The notes: a model not told the origin generated them from the letters alone. A DNA stretch of 34,080 bases from Olivibacter domesticus (GCF_900109575.1 NZ_FOAF01000019.1:1-34080); one strand, 5' to 3'. Shown: positions 9,270 through 17,557, counted from the stretch's first letter. Numbers and translations are program-made.

Positions 9270-10388
9270 ATGGGAAATCGTTTAAAAAGAGTCATAATAA
9301 GTGGTGGAGGGACAGGGGGCCATATCTTCCCTGCTATCTCTATTGCAAATGCATTAAAACGTTTAGTCCCTGATATAGAAATATTATTTGTAGGAGCGAA
9401 TGGTAGGATGGAGATGGATAAGGTGCCTGCAGCAGGTTATAAAATAATTGGCTTAGATATACAGGGGATAAACAGGAAGTCGCTTTTAAAAAATCTCTTA
9501 CTGCCTTTTAAACTATGGAAAAGTATTACAAAATCCAGGCAAATTATAAAGGATTTTAAACCGGATGTAGTAGTAGGGGTCGGCGGGTACGCTTCTGGTC
9601 CGCTACTTCATGCTGCTGGAAGAATGAAAATACCTTATTTGATTCAGGAGCAGAATTCTTATGCTGGTGTAACAAATAAGAAATTGGGTAAAAACGCCGC
9701 TAAAATTTGTGTTGCTTTTGAAGGAATGGAACAATTCTTTCCAACTGACAAATTAATAAATACGGGGAATCCGATACGTAGAGAGGTGGTGGATATTGCT
9801 GGAAAAGAATTTGAAGCAAAGGAGCTATTGGGGCTGGACAAACAAATGAAAACTGTTTTGCTCACGGGTGGCAGCTTGGGCGCGCGTACATTGAATAATT
9901 GTATGCTGGAAGGACTGAATAAGCTTAAAGATGCCCAGATACAAGTGTTATGGCAATGTGGTAATTATTATTATAAAGAATTAGCAGCGATAGTAGAGAA
10001 AGGAGCTTATGAGCACGTGCATTTAAAGCCCTTTTTGCATCGCATGGATTTGGCATATGCGGCGGCAGATATAATAATAGCACGTGCCGGTGCAGGAACT
10101 ATTGCTGAATTGTGTGCGGTAGGTAAACCTGTAATTCTTGTGCCATCTCCCAATGTAGCGGAAGATCACCAGACAAAAAATGCACAGGCTCTTACGGTTA
10201 AAGAGGCAGCGGTAATGATTAGTGATATAACAGCTAATGAACAGCTAATTGACGCTACAATCGATTTGAGCAGAAATAAAGATAAATGTAAAGAGCTTTC
10301 TTCGAACATAAAAAGATTGGCAAAATTAGATGCAGATATGGTTATAGCTAGAGAGGTACTGAAATTAGTTGAAGGGACAGTGCATTAA
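9270..10388 (+). CDS. murG: UDP-GlcNAc:undecaprenyl-pyrophosphoryl-MurNAc-pentapeptide GlcNAc transferase MurG
   Basis: MurG is the GT28-family enzyme on the cytoplasmic membrane face that converts lipid I to lipid II. The 372 residues show the N-terminal glycine loop SGGGTGGHIFPAIS (11-24), GVGGYASGP (about 101-109), and the lipid-linked substrate region QEQNSYAGVTNK. The second glycine loop GGSLGA spans 200-205. The UDP-GlcNAc-binding region has RAGAGTIAEL (from Arg272) and PSPNVAEDHQTKNA. It starts 11 bases after ftsW and is followed by murC after 13 bases, so it belongs to the same operon. Confidence 0.97.
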   Translation: MGNRLKRVIISGGGTGGHIFPAISIANALKRLVPDIEILFVGANGRMEMDKVPAAGYKIIGLDIQGINRKSLLKNLLLPFKLWKSITKSRQIIKDFKPDVVVGVGGYASGPLLHAAGRMKIPYLIQEQNSYAGVTNKKLGKNAAKICVAFEGMEQFFPTDKLINTGNPIRREVVDIAGKEFEAKELLGLDKQMKTVLLTGGSLGARTLNNCMLEGLNKLKDAQIQVLWQCGNYYYKELAAIVEKGAYEHVHLKPFLHRMDLAYAAADIIIARAGAGTIAELCAVGKPVILVPSPNVAEDHQTKNAQALTVKEAAVMISDITANEQLIDATIDLSRNKDKCKELSSNIKRLAKLDADMVIAREVLKLVEGTVH

Positions 10389-10401
10389 TGATAACGAAAA
10401 A

Positions 10402-11763
10402 ATGAATATATCAAACGTTAGACAGGTTTATTTGATTGGAATTGGCGGCATTGGAATGAGCGCTTTAGCCAGGTATTTTAATCACTTAGGACTGTTAGTG
10501 TTTGGTTATGATAAAACAGCATCATTTTTAACAAGACAATTATCGGATGAAGGTATAAAGATAACTTATACTGATAGTATAGAAGAAATCCCACTGTCGT
10601 TTAAACAGCTATCTCAAGAAAATCTGGTTATATATACGCCTGCTACTCCGAAAGATTTAAAGATTAGCACCTTCTTTGTCGAATTAGGTTATAGATTGTT
10701 TAAACGCTCAGAAGTATTGGGTTTAATCAGTGAAAAGTATTTTACCATAGCAGTAGCGGGTACACATGGAAAAACCACTACTTCTAGTATGATTGCTCAC
10801 ATTTTGACAGATAGTGGATTTAAATGCGCAGCATTTTTGGGTGGGATTGCTGCAAATTATAATAGCAATATTTTATTTGCCAATAGTAATCTTTTGGTGG
10901 TAGAAGCAGATGAATTTGATCGATCATTTTTGACACTCCATCCTAATATTGCTGTGGTGACATCTACTGACCCTGATCACTTGGATATTTACGGAGATTT
11001 AGACCATATGTTAGAGTCGTTTCACCTGTTTATCCAGCAGGTTTCTGCAGATGGTAAACGGATAGTAAAGAAGGGACTAAGTTTACCTTTTGATCTGACA
11101 TATGCAACTAGTAGTGATGCTGATGCCTATGCGTCCAATATTGAAGTACGAGATAGATCTTTTTATTTTGATTATCGGCATAATAAGAAGGATGTCATTA
11201 TTGAAAATATTCTTCTTGGCATAGCAGGTAAACATAATGTAGAGAATGCTGTAGCCGCGATTACCGTTGCTTTGGAATTAGGAGTAGAGAAGACGTTAAT
11301 AAAAGATGCGCTCGCTTCCTTTAAAGGTGTTAAAAGACGATTTGAATATATTGTGAATCAAGATGATGTGGTGTTTATAGATGACTATGCGCATCATCCT
11401 GAGGAACTGAAAGCTTGTTTATTGGCCGTTAAAAGCTTATTTCCTCGAGAAGAAGTAACCTGTATTTTCCAACCGCATCTATTCTCGAGAACGCGAGATT
11501 TTGCTGCTGGTTTTGCAGAAAGTTTAGCGTTGGCTGATACACTAATACTCATGGATATCTATCCTGCGCGGGAAGAGCCTATCGCTGGAATTACATCAGA
11601 TTGGTTATTGGAAAAAGTTGAAATAAAAAATAAAATGAAGCTTGATAGGGAAGAGATTTTAGCTTATATAAAACAAAATAAACCAAAGGTAACGCTTACC
11701 GTTGGAGCGGGAAACATCGATTTATTAGTAGCTCCCATAAAAAAAGTTTTAACAAATGTTTGA
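10402..11763 (+). CDS. murC: UDP-N-acetylmuramate--L-alanine ligase MurC
   Basis: MurC is the ATP-dependent cytoplasmic ligase that adds L-alanine to UDP-MurNAc, the first step of stem-peptide assembly. I start it at ATG 10402, giving 453 residues beginning MNISNVRQVYLIGIGGIGMS, because the family starts a few residues before the conserved IGIGGIGMSALA nucleotide-binding loop. An upstream in-frame TTG at 10369 would add 11 residues without family support and overlap murG. Further motifs are AGTHGKTT (119-126), EADEFDRSF, TSTDPDHLDIY, DDYAHHPEE and FQPHLFSRT. The stop lies inside the ftsQ start region (8-base overlap). Confidence 0.95.
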   Translation: MNISNVRQVYLIGIGGIGMSALARYFNHLGLLVFGYDKTASFLTRQLSDEGIKITYTDSIEEIPLSFKQLSQENLVIYTPATPKDLKISTFFVELGYRLFKRSEVLGLISEKYFTIAVAGTHGKTTTSSMIAHILTDSGFKCAAFLGGIAANYNSNILFANSNLLVVEADEFDRSFLTLHPNIAVVTSTDPDHLDIYGDLDHMLESFHLFIQQVSADGKRIVKKGLSLPFDLTYATSSDADAYASNIEVRDRSFYFDYRHNKKDVIIENILLGIAGKHNVENAVAAITVALELGVEKTLIKDALASFKGVKRRFEYIVNQDDVVFIDDYAHHPEELKACLLAVKSLFPREEVTCIFQPHLFSRTRDFAAGFAESLALADTLILMDIYPAREEPIAGITSDWLLEKVEIKNKMKLDREEILAYIKQNKPKVTLTVGAGNIDLLVAPIKKVLTNV

Positions 11764-12589
11764 TACACTGAAAAATATCAATTGGCGAAAGATACGCTAT
11801 ATACTAAGTTGGTGTATAAGTGTTACAGGCCTTTTAGTGTTAATGAGTTTTATCAATGCAAAAAAGAATGGGCTAGACTGTAAAAATATAAAGATCATCG
11901 TTCCTGGCACACAGGCTTTTGTGTCGCAAATGGATGTTTTTGGTATTATAGAAGAAAATAATGGTGCATTAGTTGGAAAACCATTAAAGTATTTACCGTT
12001 TCAAGAGATAGAGGATAAATTAAAGCTGAATCCGTTTATTAAGCAAGTGAGGGTTTTTTCTGATATGGACGGAACAGTAAATGTGAAGATCGAACAAAGA
12101 GAAGCAGTGTTAAGAATTATAAATAATGTTGGAAATGACTTTTATATTGATGATGCTGGTGTGAAATTTCCAATATCTAAGCTTTACGCACCGCATATAA
12201 CAGTGGCAAATGGAAATATTACGGAACGTTTTGACGGCAAGCAAGACACAATAATGTCAAAGACAGTAAAAGATCTGTATAAAGTAGCTACATTTTTAAC
12301 AACAGACTCTCTTTGGAACAGTCAGGTTGAGCAGTTATATGTAAATGAAGAACGCGACATTGAAATAGTGCCAAGGGTTGGGAATCAAAAAATAATTCTA
12401 GGAGATGCGGATTCGTTAGAGAGAAAGTTTGGTAAACTTCTAGTATTTTATAAACAGATTGTTCCTAAAGCTGGATGGGGAACCTACAAGTCGGTTAATC
12501 TGAAGTTCTCGAATCAAATTGTCTGCGAGAAGGCAGATAGCATAATAAAAAAAGAAAATAACAATAAACAGCATATTAATACGCATTAG
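11756..12589 (+). CDS. ftsQ: Cell division protein FtsQ
   Basis: FtsQ is a bitopic membrane protein of the divisome that holds FtsL/FtsB and helps control FtsWI activity. The 277 residues show a short cytoplasmic N-terminus, one transmembrane segment (about 14-33, YILSWCISVTGLLVLMSFIN), then a periplasmic POTRA-like region. That region includes a KYLPFQEIEDKLKLNPFIKQ stretch and VKIEQREAVLRI, the typical FtsQ pattern of a strand followed by 'REPVARI'. Sequence identity in this family is low, so position between murC and ftsA strengthens the call. It overlaps murC by 8 bases and stops 2 bases before the ftsA ATG. Confidence 0.9.
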   Translation: MFDTLKNINWRKIRYILSWCISVTGLLVLMSFINAKKNGLDCKNIKIIVPGTQAFVSQMDVFGIIEENNGALVGKPLKYLPFQEIEDKLKLNPFIKQVRVFSDMDGTVNVKIEQREAVLRIINNVGNDFYIDDAGVKFPISKLYAPHITVANGNITERFDGKQDTIMSKTVKDLYKVATFLTTDSLWNSQVEQLYVNEERDIEIVPRVGNQKIILGDADSLERKFGKLLVFYKQIVPKAGWGTYKSVNLKFSNQIVCEKADSIIKKENNNKQHINTH

Positions 12590-12591
12590 AC

Positions 12592-13926
12592 ATGGAAAAA
12601 CGAACAACTAATACGAAAGATGCTCCAATAGTTGTAGGACTAGATATCGGTACCACGAAGATTTGTGTAACAGTGGGCCGTAGGAGCGGGCATAACAAGA
12701 TTGAAGTACTTGGAATTGGGAAAGCCGAATCTCTAGGGGTAAGCCGTGGAGTGGTAGCCAATATTCAGAAAACTGTGACAAGTATCGTTAAAGCTGTCGA
12801 GGAGGCAAGCGCCCAGTCAAATGTGGATATTAAAGTTGTTAATGTAGGTATTGCTGGTCAACATATTAAAAGCTTGCAACATCGGGGTATTTTGACGAGA
12901 AGAGACGATAACGAAATAGGTAGGAAAGATATCGAAAAACTAGTGGAAGATATGTACAAGCTTGTTCTTCCTCCTGGCGAAGAAATTATCCATGTGCTGC
13001 CTCAAGAGTTTACAATCGACAACGAGCCTGGTATTAAAGATCCTATTGGGATGGCAGGACGAAGAATGGAAGCAAATTTCCATATCATTTCTGGTCATGT
13101 TAGTGCTGTAAGAAATATTAAACGTTGCGTAGAATATGCTACTCTAGAAGCACAGGAGCTGATCTTAGAGCCTTTGGCTTCCTCTGAAGCCGTATTGAGC
13201 CCTGAAGAAAAAGATGCTGGAGTGGTGTTGGTTGATATAGGTGGGGGGACAACTGATGTAGCGATTTTTCACGAAGGTATCATCCGCCATACAGCCGTTA
13301 TTCCTTTGGGAGGGAATATTGTGACGGAAGATATAAAACAAGGATGTTCTGTGCTGCGCAATCAAGCGGAATTACTAAAAGTTCGTTTTGGATCAGCTCT
13401 AGCAGATGAAAATAGAGAAAACGAAATTATCTGTGTACCGGGATTAAGGGGTAGGGAACATAAGGAGATCTCAGTGAAAAATCTTGCGTATATTATTCAA
13501 GCAAGAATGGAAGAAATTATTGAGCACGTTTACTACGAGATCAAATCTTCCGGTTATGAACGTAAGTTAATAGGTGGAATTGTAATTACTGGTGGTGGTG
13601 CACAATTGAAACACTTAGTTCAGTTGGTAGAGTATGTTACCGGACTTGAATGTAGAATTGGTATGCCTAATGAGCATCTTTCCAAAAATGAGGTGCTACC
13701 GAAAAACATATATGATGAGCTAAAAAGTCCTTTGTATGCAACCGGCATTGGCTTGCTGATAAAAGGAGTTGAATCGGTGGAGTATGATGAGGTTGAACAT
13801 CCAGCTAAAAGCCAGGTAGTTAAAGGTATTGCTGAGGAGGGAAAGAAAACGTTCGGTTTCTTAGATAAGATTATCCGGTACATAAGTGACGACAATAAAA
13901 TAGAAGATACGGATTATATTAAATAG
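12592..13926 (+). CDS. ftsA: Cell division protein FtsA (actin-like FtsZ membrane tether)
   Basis: FtsA is an actin-fold ATPase that anchors FtsZ to the membrane and recruits the divisome. The 444 residues contain phosphate-1 VGLDIGTTKICVTVGR (about 15-30), the SHS2/1C subdomain in place of actin subdomain 1B, phosphate-2 VDIGGGTTD (214-222), and the adenosine motif GGIVITGGGAQLKHL. Near the C-terminus FGFLDKIIRYISDD looks like the amphipathic membrane-targeting helix, followed by a short acidic tail. It starts 2 bases after ftsQ. Unlike the other junctions of the cluster, a 137-base non-coding gap follows it before ftsZ. Confidence 0.97.
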   Translation: MEKRTTNTKDAPIVVGLDIGTTKICVTVGRRSGHNKIEVLGIGKAESLGVSRGVVANIQKTVTSIVKAVEEASAQSNVDIKVVNVGIAGQHIKSLQHRGILTRRDDNEIGRKDIEKLVEDMYKLVLPPGEEIIHVLPQEFTIDNEPGIKDPIGMAGRRMEANFHIISGHVSAVRNIKRCVEYATLEAQELILEPLASSEAVLSPEEKDAGVVLVDIGGGTTDVAIFHEGIIRHTAVIPLGGNIVTEDIKQGCSVLRNQAELLKVRFGSALADENRENEIICVPGLRGREHKEISVKNLAYIIQARMEEIIEHVYYEIKSSGYERKLIGGIVITGGGAQLKHLVQLVEYVTGLECRIGMPNEHLSKNEVLPKNIYDELKSPLYATGIGLLIKGVESVEYDEVEHPAKSQVVKGIAEEGKKTFGFLDKIIRYISDDNKIEDTDYIK

Positions 13927-13986
13927 TTTTCCACACCGGGTTATTTTTCCACATTATAAACAATTGTGGAAAACAATTGTGGAAAA
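13927..13986. promoter_or_regulatory. Cluster of four DnaA-box-like TTTTCCACA sites ahead of ftsZ
   Basis: Four exact copies of TTTTCCACA occur in 60 bases: two on the + strand (13927-13935, 13945-13953) and two on the - strand (13965-13973, 13978-13986). The last two are part of a perfect tandem 13-mer, CAATTGTGGAAAA, at 13961-13973 and 13974-13986. The nonamer differs by one base from the E. coli DnaA box TTATCCACA and equals the form I recall for cyanobacterial DnaA boxes. The convergent pairs can also fold into a stem, but no T-run follows it, so it does not look like a terminator. The cluster starts at the base after the ftsA stop. Function is inferred only. Confidence 0.45.
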
Positions 13987-14063
13987 AGTGTTAATATTAC
14001 CATGCGAAAGTAACACGATTTTAAGATTAGGATACCACTCATTACGAGTAAATTAGGATAGTT

Positions 14064-15758
14064 ATGAAATTTGAAATGCTTAAAGAACAATCATCTATTA
14101 TAAAGGTAATAGGTGTTGGCGGAGGTGGTGGCAATGCAGTTAACCACATGTATAGACAGGGAATTAGCGGTGTGGACTTTATAATCTGCAATACCGATGC
14201 ACAAGCATTAGAGTTAAGTCCGATACCTAATAAAGTTCAACTAGGTGCTAGTTTAACGGAAGGTATGGGCGCTGGTTCAGACCCTGATGTAGGTGAAAAC
14301 TCGGCCATCGAAAGTATTGACGACATCAAACGGATGTTAGGCGTTAATACTAAAATGCTGTTTATAACAGCTGGTATGGGAGGGGGTACTGGCACGGGAG
14401 CGAGTCCTGTAATTGCTAAAGCAGCAAAAGAAATAGGTGTTCTAACGGTTGCTATTGTTACTACGCCATTTGCCTTTGAGGGTAAACGACGTAGAAATCA
14501 GGCTGAGGATGGTTTGTCAGAATTGCGAAAATATGTTGATTCTTATCTGGTGATTTCCAATGATAGATTACGTGAAATCTTCGGAAATCTTACAATGAGT
14601 TCAGCTTTTGCAAAAGCTGATGACATTTTAACTACTGCTGCAAAAGGTATAGCTGAGATTATTACGATCCCTGGTTACATCAATGTGGACTTCAAAGATG
14701 TGAGGACAGTAATGAATGATAGTGGGGTAGCGATTATGGGGAATTCAAAGGCAAATGGTGATGACCGTGCGCAGAAGGCTGTAGAAGGTGCTCTCGCATC
14801 ACCCTTATTGAAAGATAGCGAAATTGAAGGTGCAAGGTATATATTGTTGAATATTTCTTCTGGTAGCCAAGAGGTTACTATGGACGAAATTTCAGTAATT
14901 ACTGACTACATTCAGGAGAGGGCCGGCTTCACCGCTGAAATTATCTGGGGTAATTGCTTAGATGAAACCTTGGATAATGATTTATCTGTAACTATTATTG
15001 CTACAGGTTTCCAAACAACGGAAGAACGTAAGCAGGAGGAAAACAATAAAAAAATTGCTATACCATTGGAAGAAGAAAAGGTTCCTTTGGTTAGGCCAGT
15101 AAATCAGATTCTTAATAAGGAAAAGGAGGTTGAAACACCTGCTGCACCTGTACAGAATGCTGCACCGTCTTTTCAATTGAAAGTTGAACCAACAGCAGTA
15201 CCTCAGGTTGATTTGTTCAGCGGTTTTAATAAATCGCAGAATCAAGCGGAAAATAGAGTAGCGCCAAAAAAGAATGAAGTGATTAGGCATACACTAATTG
15301 AAGAAGAACCGATTCCCGAAATAACCCCAAATACAGATGAGTATCAGTTAAAAGAGGCGGAAAGTGAATTTTTGTTTACTAAAAATCCTTCGGAAGATCA
15401 GCAGAAAGAAGCGGTGGAAAATAATATTGGCAAAATAGCTAATGAAGAACCACCTAACAAAACGGAGGAGCCTGTAGCAAAACAAGTAGATGAATACAAA
15501 ACCGACGAAAGTATTGAAGAGCAATTAAGAAAGACGAAGGAACGGATCCTCAGATTGAAAGATTTGAGTATGAAGCTTAGGTCGACAAATGGATTGCAGG
15601 AGATTGAAAACGAACCTGCTTATAGAAGAAAGCAGAAGTCGTTAGATCAGGTGCCACATTCTTCTGAATCTCAAGTTTCCAGGTTTACACTTTCATCAGA
15701 GGATGGAATTACAGAAATACGTCCGAATAATTCTTTTCTACATGATAATGTTGATTAA
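14064..15758 (+). CDS. ftsZ: Cell division protein FtsZ (tubulin-like GTPase)
   Basis: FtsZ polymerises into the cytokinetic ring at midcell. The N-terminal GTPase core (about 1-325) has VIGVGGGGGNAVNHM, the tubulin signature GGGTGTG (106-112) within MGGGTGTGASPVIAK, and the synergy-region residues around NVDFKDVRTVM. At 564 residues it is much longer than E. coli FtsZ (383). The excess is a glutamate- and proline-rich, low-conservation linker from about 325 to 545. The protein ends RPNNSFLHDNVD, which I take as the conserved C-terminal peptide that binds FtsA; LHDNVD endings are usual in Bacteroidota. It is the last gene of the dcw cluster and is followed by a strong terminator. Confidence 0.97.
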   Translation: MKFEMLKEQSSIIKVIGVGGGGGNAVNHMYRQGISGVDFIICNTDAQALELSPIPNKVQLGASLTEGMGAGSDPDVGENSAIESIDDIKRMLGVNTKMLFITAGMGGGTGTGASPVIAKAAKEIGVLTVAIVTTPFAFEGKRRRNQAEDGLSELRKYVDSYLVISNDRLREIFGNLTMSSAFAKADDILTTAAKGIAEIITIPGYINVDFKDVRTVMNDSGVAIMGNSKANGDDRAQKAVEGALASPLLKDSEIEGARYILLNISSGSQEVTMDEISVITDYIQERAGFTAEIIWGNCLDETLDNDLSVTIIATGFQTTEERKQEENNKKIAIPLEEEKVPLVRPVNQILNKEKEVETPAAPVQNAAPSFQLKVEPTAVPQVDLFSGFNKSQNQAENRVAPKKNEVIRHTLIEEEPIPEITPNTDEYQLKEAESEFLFTKNPSEDQQKEAVENNIGKIANEEPPNKTEEPVAKQVDEYKTDESIEEQLRKTKERILRLKDLSMKLRSTNGLQEIENEPAYRRKQKSLDQVPHSSESQVSRFTLSSEDGITEIRPNNSFLHDNVD

Positions 15759-15782
15759 CAAATTATAAAAATAGGAAAATAT

Positions 15783-15817
15783 AAAGCCGGATGAAGCTAT
15801 TTCATCTGGCTTTTTTT
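15783..15817 (+). terminator. Rho-independent terminator after ftsZ
   Basis: A 13-base-pair stem, AAAGCCGGATGAA at 15783-15795 and TTCATCTGGCTTT at 15801-15813 with one G-U pair and a 5-base loop, runs into a T tract. It lies 24 bases after the ftsZ stop and closes the dcw cluster. Confidence 0.9.
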
Positions 15818-15879
15818 GTAGTAAAAAATGCATAAAAGAGAAGTTTTTATACTCATTTTCAAAACGGTTCAGTTGAAAG

Positions 15880-15910
15880 TTGATATTAACAGCATGAAAC
15901 TTTATCTTTG
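15880..15910 (+). promoter_or_regulatory. Bacteroidota-type sigma-A promoter
   Basis: TTG at 15880-15882 and TATCTTTG at 15903-15910 are separated by 20 bases. They match the Bacteroidota housekeeping consensus (-33 TTG/TTTG and -7 TAnnTTTG). It lies just after the ftsZ terminator and about 140 bases before the alpha-oxoamine synthase, so transcription should begin near 15914-15918 and include the small ORF at 15944. Confidence 0.75.
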
Positions 15911-15943
15911 TGGAGGCTTAAATTCAGGTAGCGACTTATAGAC

Positions 15944-16054
15944 GTGACTAATGAATTGCATCGCGTAGGATTTTATTACGCGGATATGGAAGGTGAATTT
16001 TACAAGATACGCTGTCCCGATAATTATTGGCAAGGTGATTGTAAAGTGATTTGA
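15944..16054 (+). CDS. Possible small ORF or leader peptide coupled to the alpha-oxoamine synthase
   Basis: A 36-codon frame starts at GTG 15944 and reads MTNELHRVGFYYADMEGEFY, then continues to a TGA at 16052-16054. An in-frame TAG at 15929 fixes its upstream limit. An alternative start is the ATG at 15986, which gives 22 residues. The composition looks protein-like (aromatic, charged, two Cys, one Trp) rather than like random AT-rich spacer. It lies wholly within the leader expected from the promoter at 15880-15910. Its TGA overlaps the TTG start of the next gene (TTGA), the arrangement expected for translational coupling. I do not recognise the peptide. No good Shine-Dalgarno precedes the GTG; a GGAGG at 15912-15916 is too far away. 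It could be a short conserved protein, a regulatory leader, or a chance frame. Confidence 0.4.
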   Translation: MTNELHRVGFYYADMEGEFYKIRCPDNYWQGDCKVI

Positions 16055-17316
16055 AAACTAAATATAATTACACGTTGGATTTATTCGATAAAATATCAAA
16101 CAATTTGGGTCCTATCGGACAACATCACAAATGGTCTCATGGTTACTTTTCTTTTCCTAAACTGGAAGGAGACATTGGCCCGCATATGAAATTTAGGGGT
16201 AAAGATCATTTAGTATGGAGCTTAAATAATTACTTGGGCTTAGCAAACCATCCGGAAGTGAGAGCAATAGATGCCATAGCTGCAAAAGAGTATGGCATGG
16301 CTTATCCAATGGGCGCGCGAATGATGTCTGGGAACTCGAATCATCATGAAGCTTTAGAGCAAGATCTTGCGTCGTTTGTAGGAAAAGAAGACGCTTTTCT
16401 TTTAAATTATGGTTATCAAGGCATGGTTTCTATTATTGACGCATTAGTTGATAGAAATGATGTCATCGTTTATGACGCTGAATCACACGCCTGCATAATT
16501 GATGGCGTTAGGCTTCATATGGGGAAAAGATTTGTGTATCAGCATAATGATATTGATAGCTGCAAAAAGCAATTAGAGAGAGCTACAAAAATTACTGAAC
16601 AAACTGGCGGTGCGATACTAGTCATAACCGAAGGAGTGTTTGGTATGTCGGGCGCACAAGGTAAGCTGAAGGAAATTAATGCGTTGAAGGACAAATTTAA
16701 TTTCCGGCTTTTAGTAGATGATGCGCATGGATTTGGAACAATGGGGCCTACAGGCGCTGGAACGCATGAAGCCCAAGATTGTATTGATGGTGTGGATATT
16801 TATTTTGGTACATTTGCGAAATCAATGGCAGGGATAGGCGCCTTTGTTGCTGGAAATGAGAATATTGTAACCTTCCTTCGTTATAATATGCGTTCACAAA
16901 CATTTGCTAAATCGCTGCCAATGCCGATGGTAATAGGATTGAAAAAAAGGTTGGAGTTATTAAAGGGAGAACCAGGTTTACGTGAAAAATTATGGAAAAT
17001 AGCTACTTCATTACAAAAGGGTTTGAAAGATAATGGTTTTGATATTGGTCATACAAATACCATGGTCACACCGGTTTTTTTAAAAGGAGATTTGTCGGAA
17101 GCAACAGCGCTCACAATGGACCTGCGAGAAAATTATGGTATTTTTTGTTCTATAGTTGTTTATCCCGTAATACCAAAGGGACAAATAGAATTGAGATTAA
17201 TACCAACAGCAATGCATACGTTGGATGATGTAAAAGAAACGATATTCGCCTTTTCAGAAGTTTCTGATAAGTTAAATAATGGATACTATAGAGAACAACA
17301 AGTTGTTCCGGCCTAA
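16051..17316 (+). CDS. PLP-dependent alpha-oxoamine synthase (serine palmitoyltransferase-like)
   Basis: Enzymes of this family condense an amino acid with an acyl-CoA or acyl-ACP, with loss of CO2. The 421 residues have fold type I PLP motifs: NNYLGLANHPEVR, the PLP-stacking histidine in DAESHACIIDG (His146), DDAHGFGTMG (Asp224/His226) and the Schiff-base lysine in GTFAKSMAGIGAFVAG (Lys257). The lysine region resembles serine palmitoyltransferase (TFSKS) more than 2-amino-3-ketobutyrate ligase. It is clearly not a close copy of the Sphingobacterium SPT I recall, so substrates are open: sphingolipid, sulfonolipid (cysteate plus acyl chain) or another. The start must be TTG 16051, because an in-frame TAA lies at 16042 and the conserved-looking N-terminus begins MKTKYNYTLDLFDKI. 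The stop of the small upstream ORF overlaps this TTG. Confidence 0.85.
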   Translation: MKTKYNYTLDLFDKISNNLGPIGQHHKWSHGYFSFPKLEGDIGPHMKFRGKDHLVWSLNNYLGLANHPEVRAIDAIAAKEYGMAYPMGARMMSGNSNHHEALEQDLASFVGKEDAFLLNYGYQGMVSIIDALVDRNDVIVYDAESHACIIDGVRLHMGKRFVYQHNDIDSCKKQLERATKITEQTGGAILVITEGVFGMSGAQGKLKEINALKDKFNFRLLVDDAHGFGTMGPTGAGTHEAQDCIDGVDIYFGTFAKSMAGIGAFVAGNENIVTFLRYNMRSQTFAKSLPMPMVIGLKKRLELLKGEPGLREKLWKIATSLQKGLKDNGFDIGHTNTMVTPVFLKGDLSEATALTMDLRENYGIFCSIVVYPVIPKGQIELRLIPTAMHTLDDVKETIFAFSEVSDKLNNGYYREQQVVPA

Positions 17317-17340
17317 AAAAGTACTCATTATGATTATAGA

Positions 17341-17374
17341 AAAGAAGATCCTACCAACGGATCTTCTTTTTTTT
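17341..17374 (+). terminator. Rho-independent terminator after the alpha-oxoamine synthase
   Basis: A perfect 11-base stem, AAAGAAGATCC at 17341-17351 and GGATCTTCTTT at 17359-17369, with a 7-base loop is followed by a T run. It lies 24 bases after the stop codon. Confidence 0.9.
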
Positions 17375-17557
17375 ATCTTTTTGTATATCAGTTATTTAGT
17401 TGAATGGAGGTTTGCTTTTTATTTTTCAACTTTTTATTATTGTTGTTTAAATAACACTTAAAGCGGTTAAAAAATTTTTTTTTCGGAAAAAAGATTATAC
17501 ATTAGCTATTGGTACAATATATTATTAACTATTAACAATTAAAAGGAGTAATATTTT

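Noticed and set aside
10369-10401. TTG start for murC at 10369, overlapping murG
   Set aside because: The added residues (MKGQCINDNEK) have no family counterpart; ATG 10402 places the IGIGGIGMS loop at the usual distance from the N-terminus.
13941-13990. Transcription terminator between ftsA and ftsZ
   Set aside because: The stem formed by the TTTTCCACA / TGTGGAAAA arms is followed by A residues, not T.
16040-16060. Programmed -1 frameshift joining the small ORF to the alpha-oxoamine synthase
   Set aside because: No slippery heptamer is present at the overlap, and the enzyme appears complete from TTG 16051.
17279-17461. 60-codon frame after the alpha-oxoamine synthase
   Set aside because: It overlaps the end of that gene in another frame and runs through its terminator hairpin; composition is AT-rich spacer.
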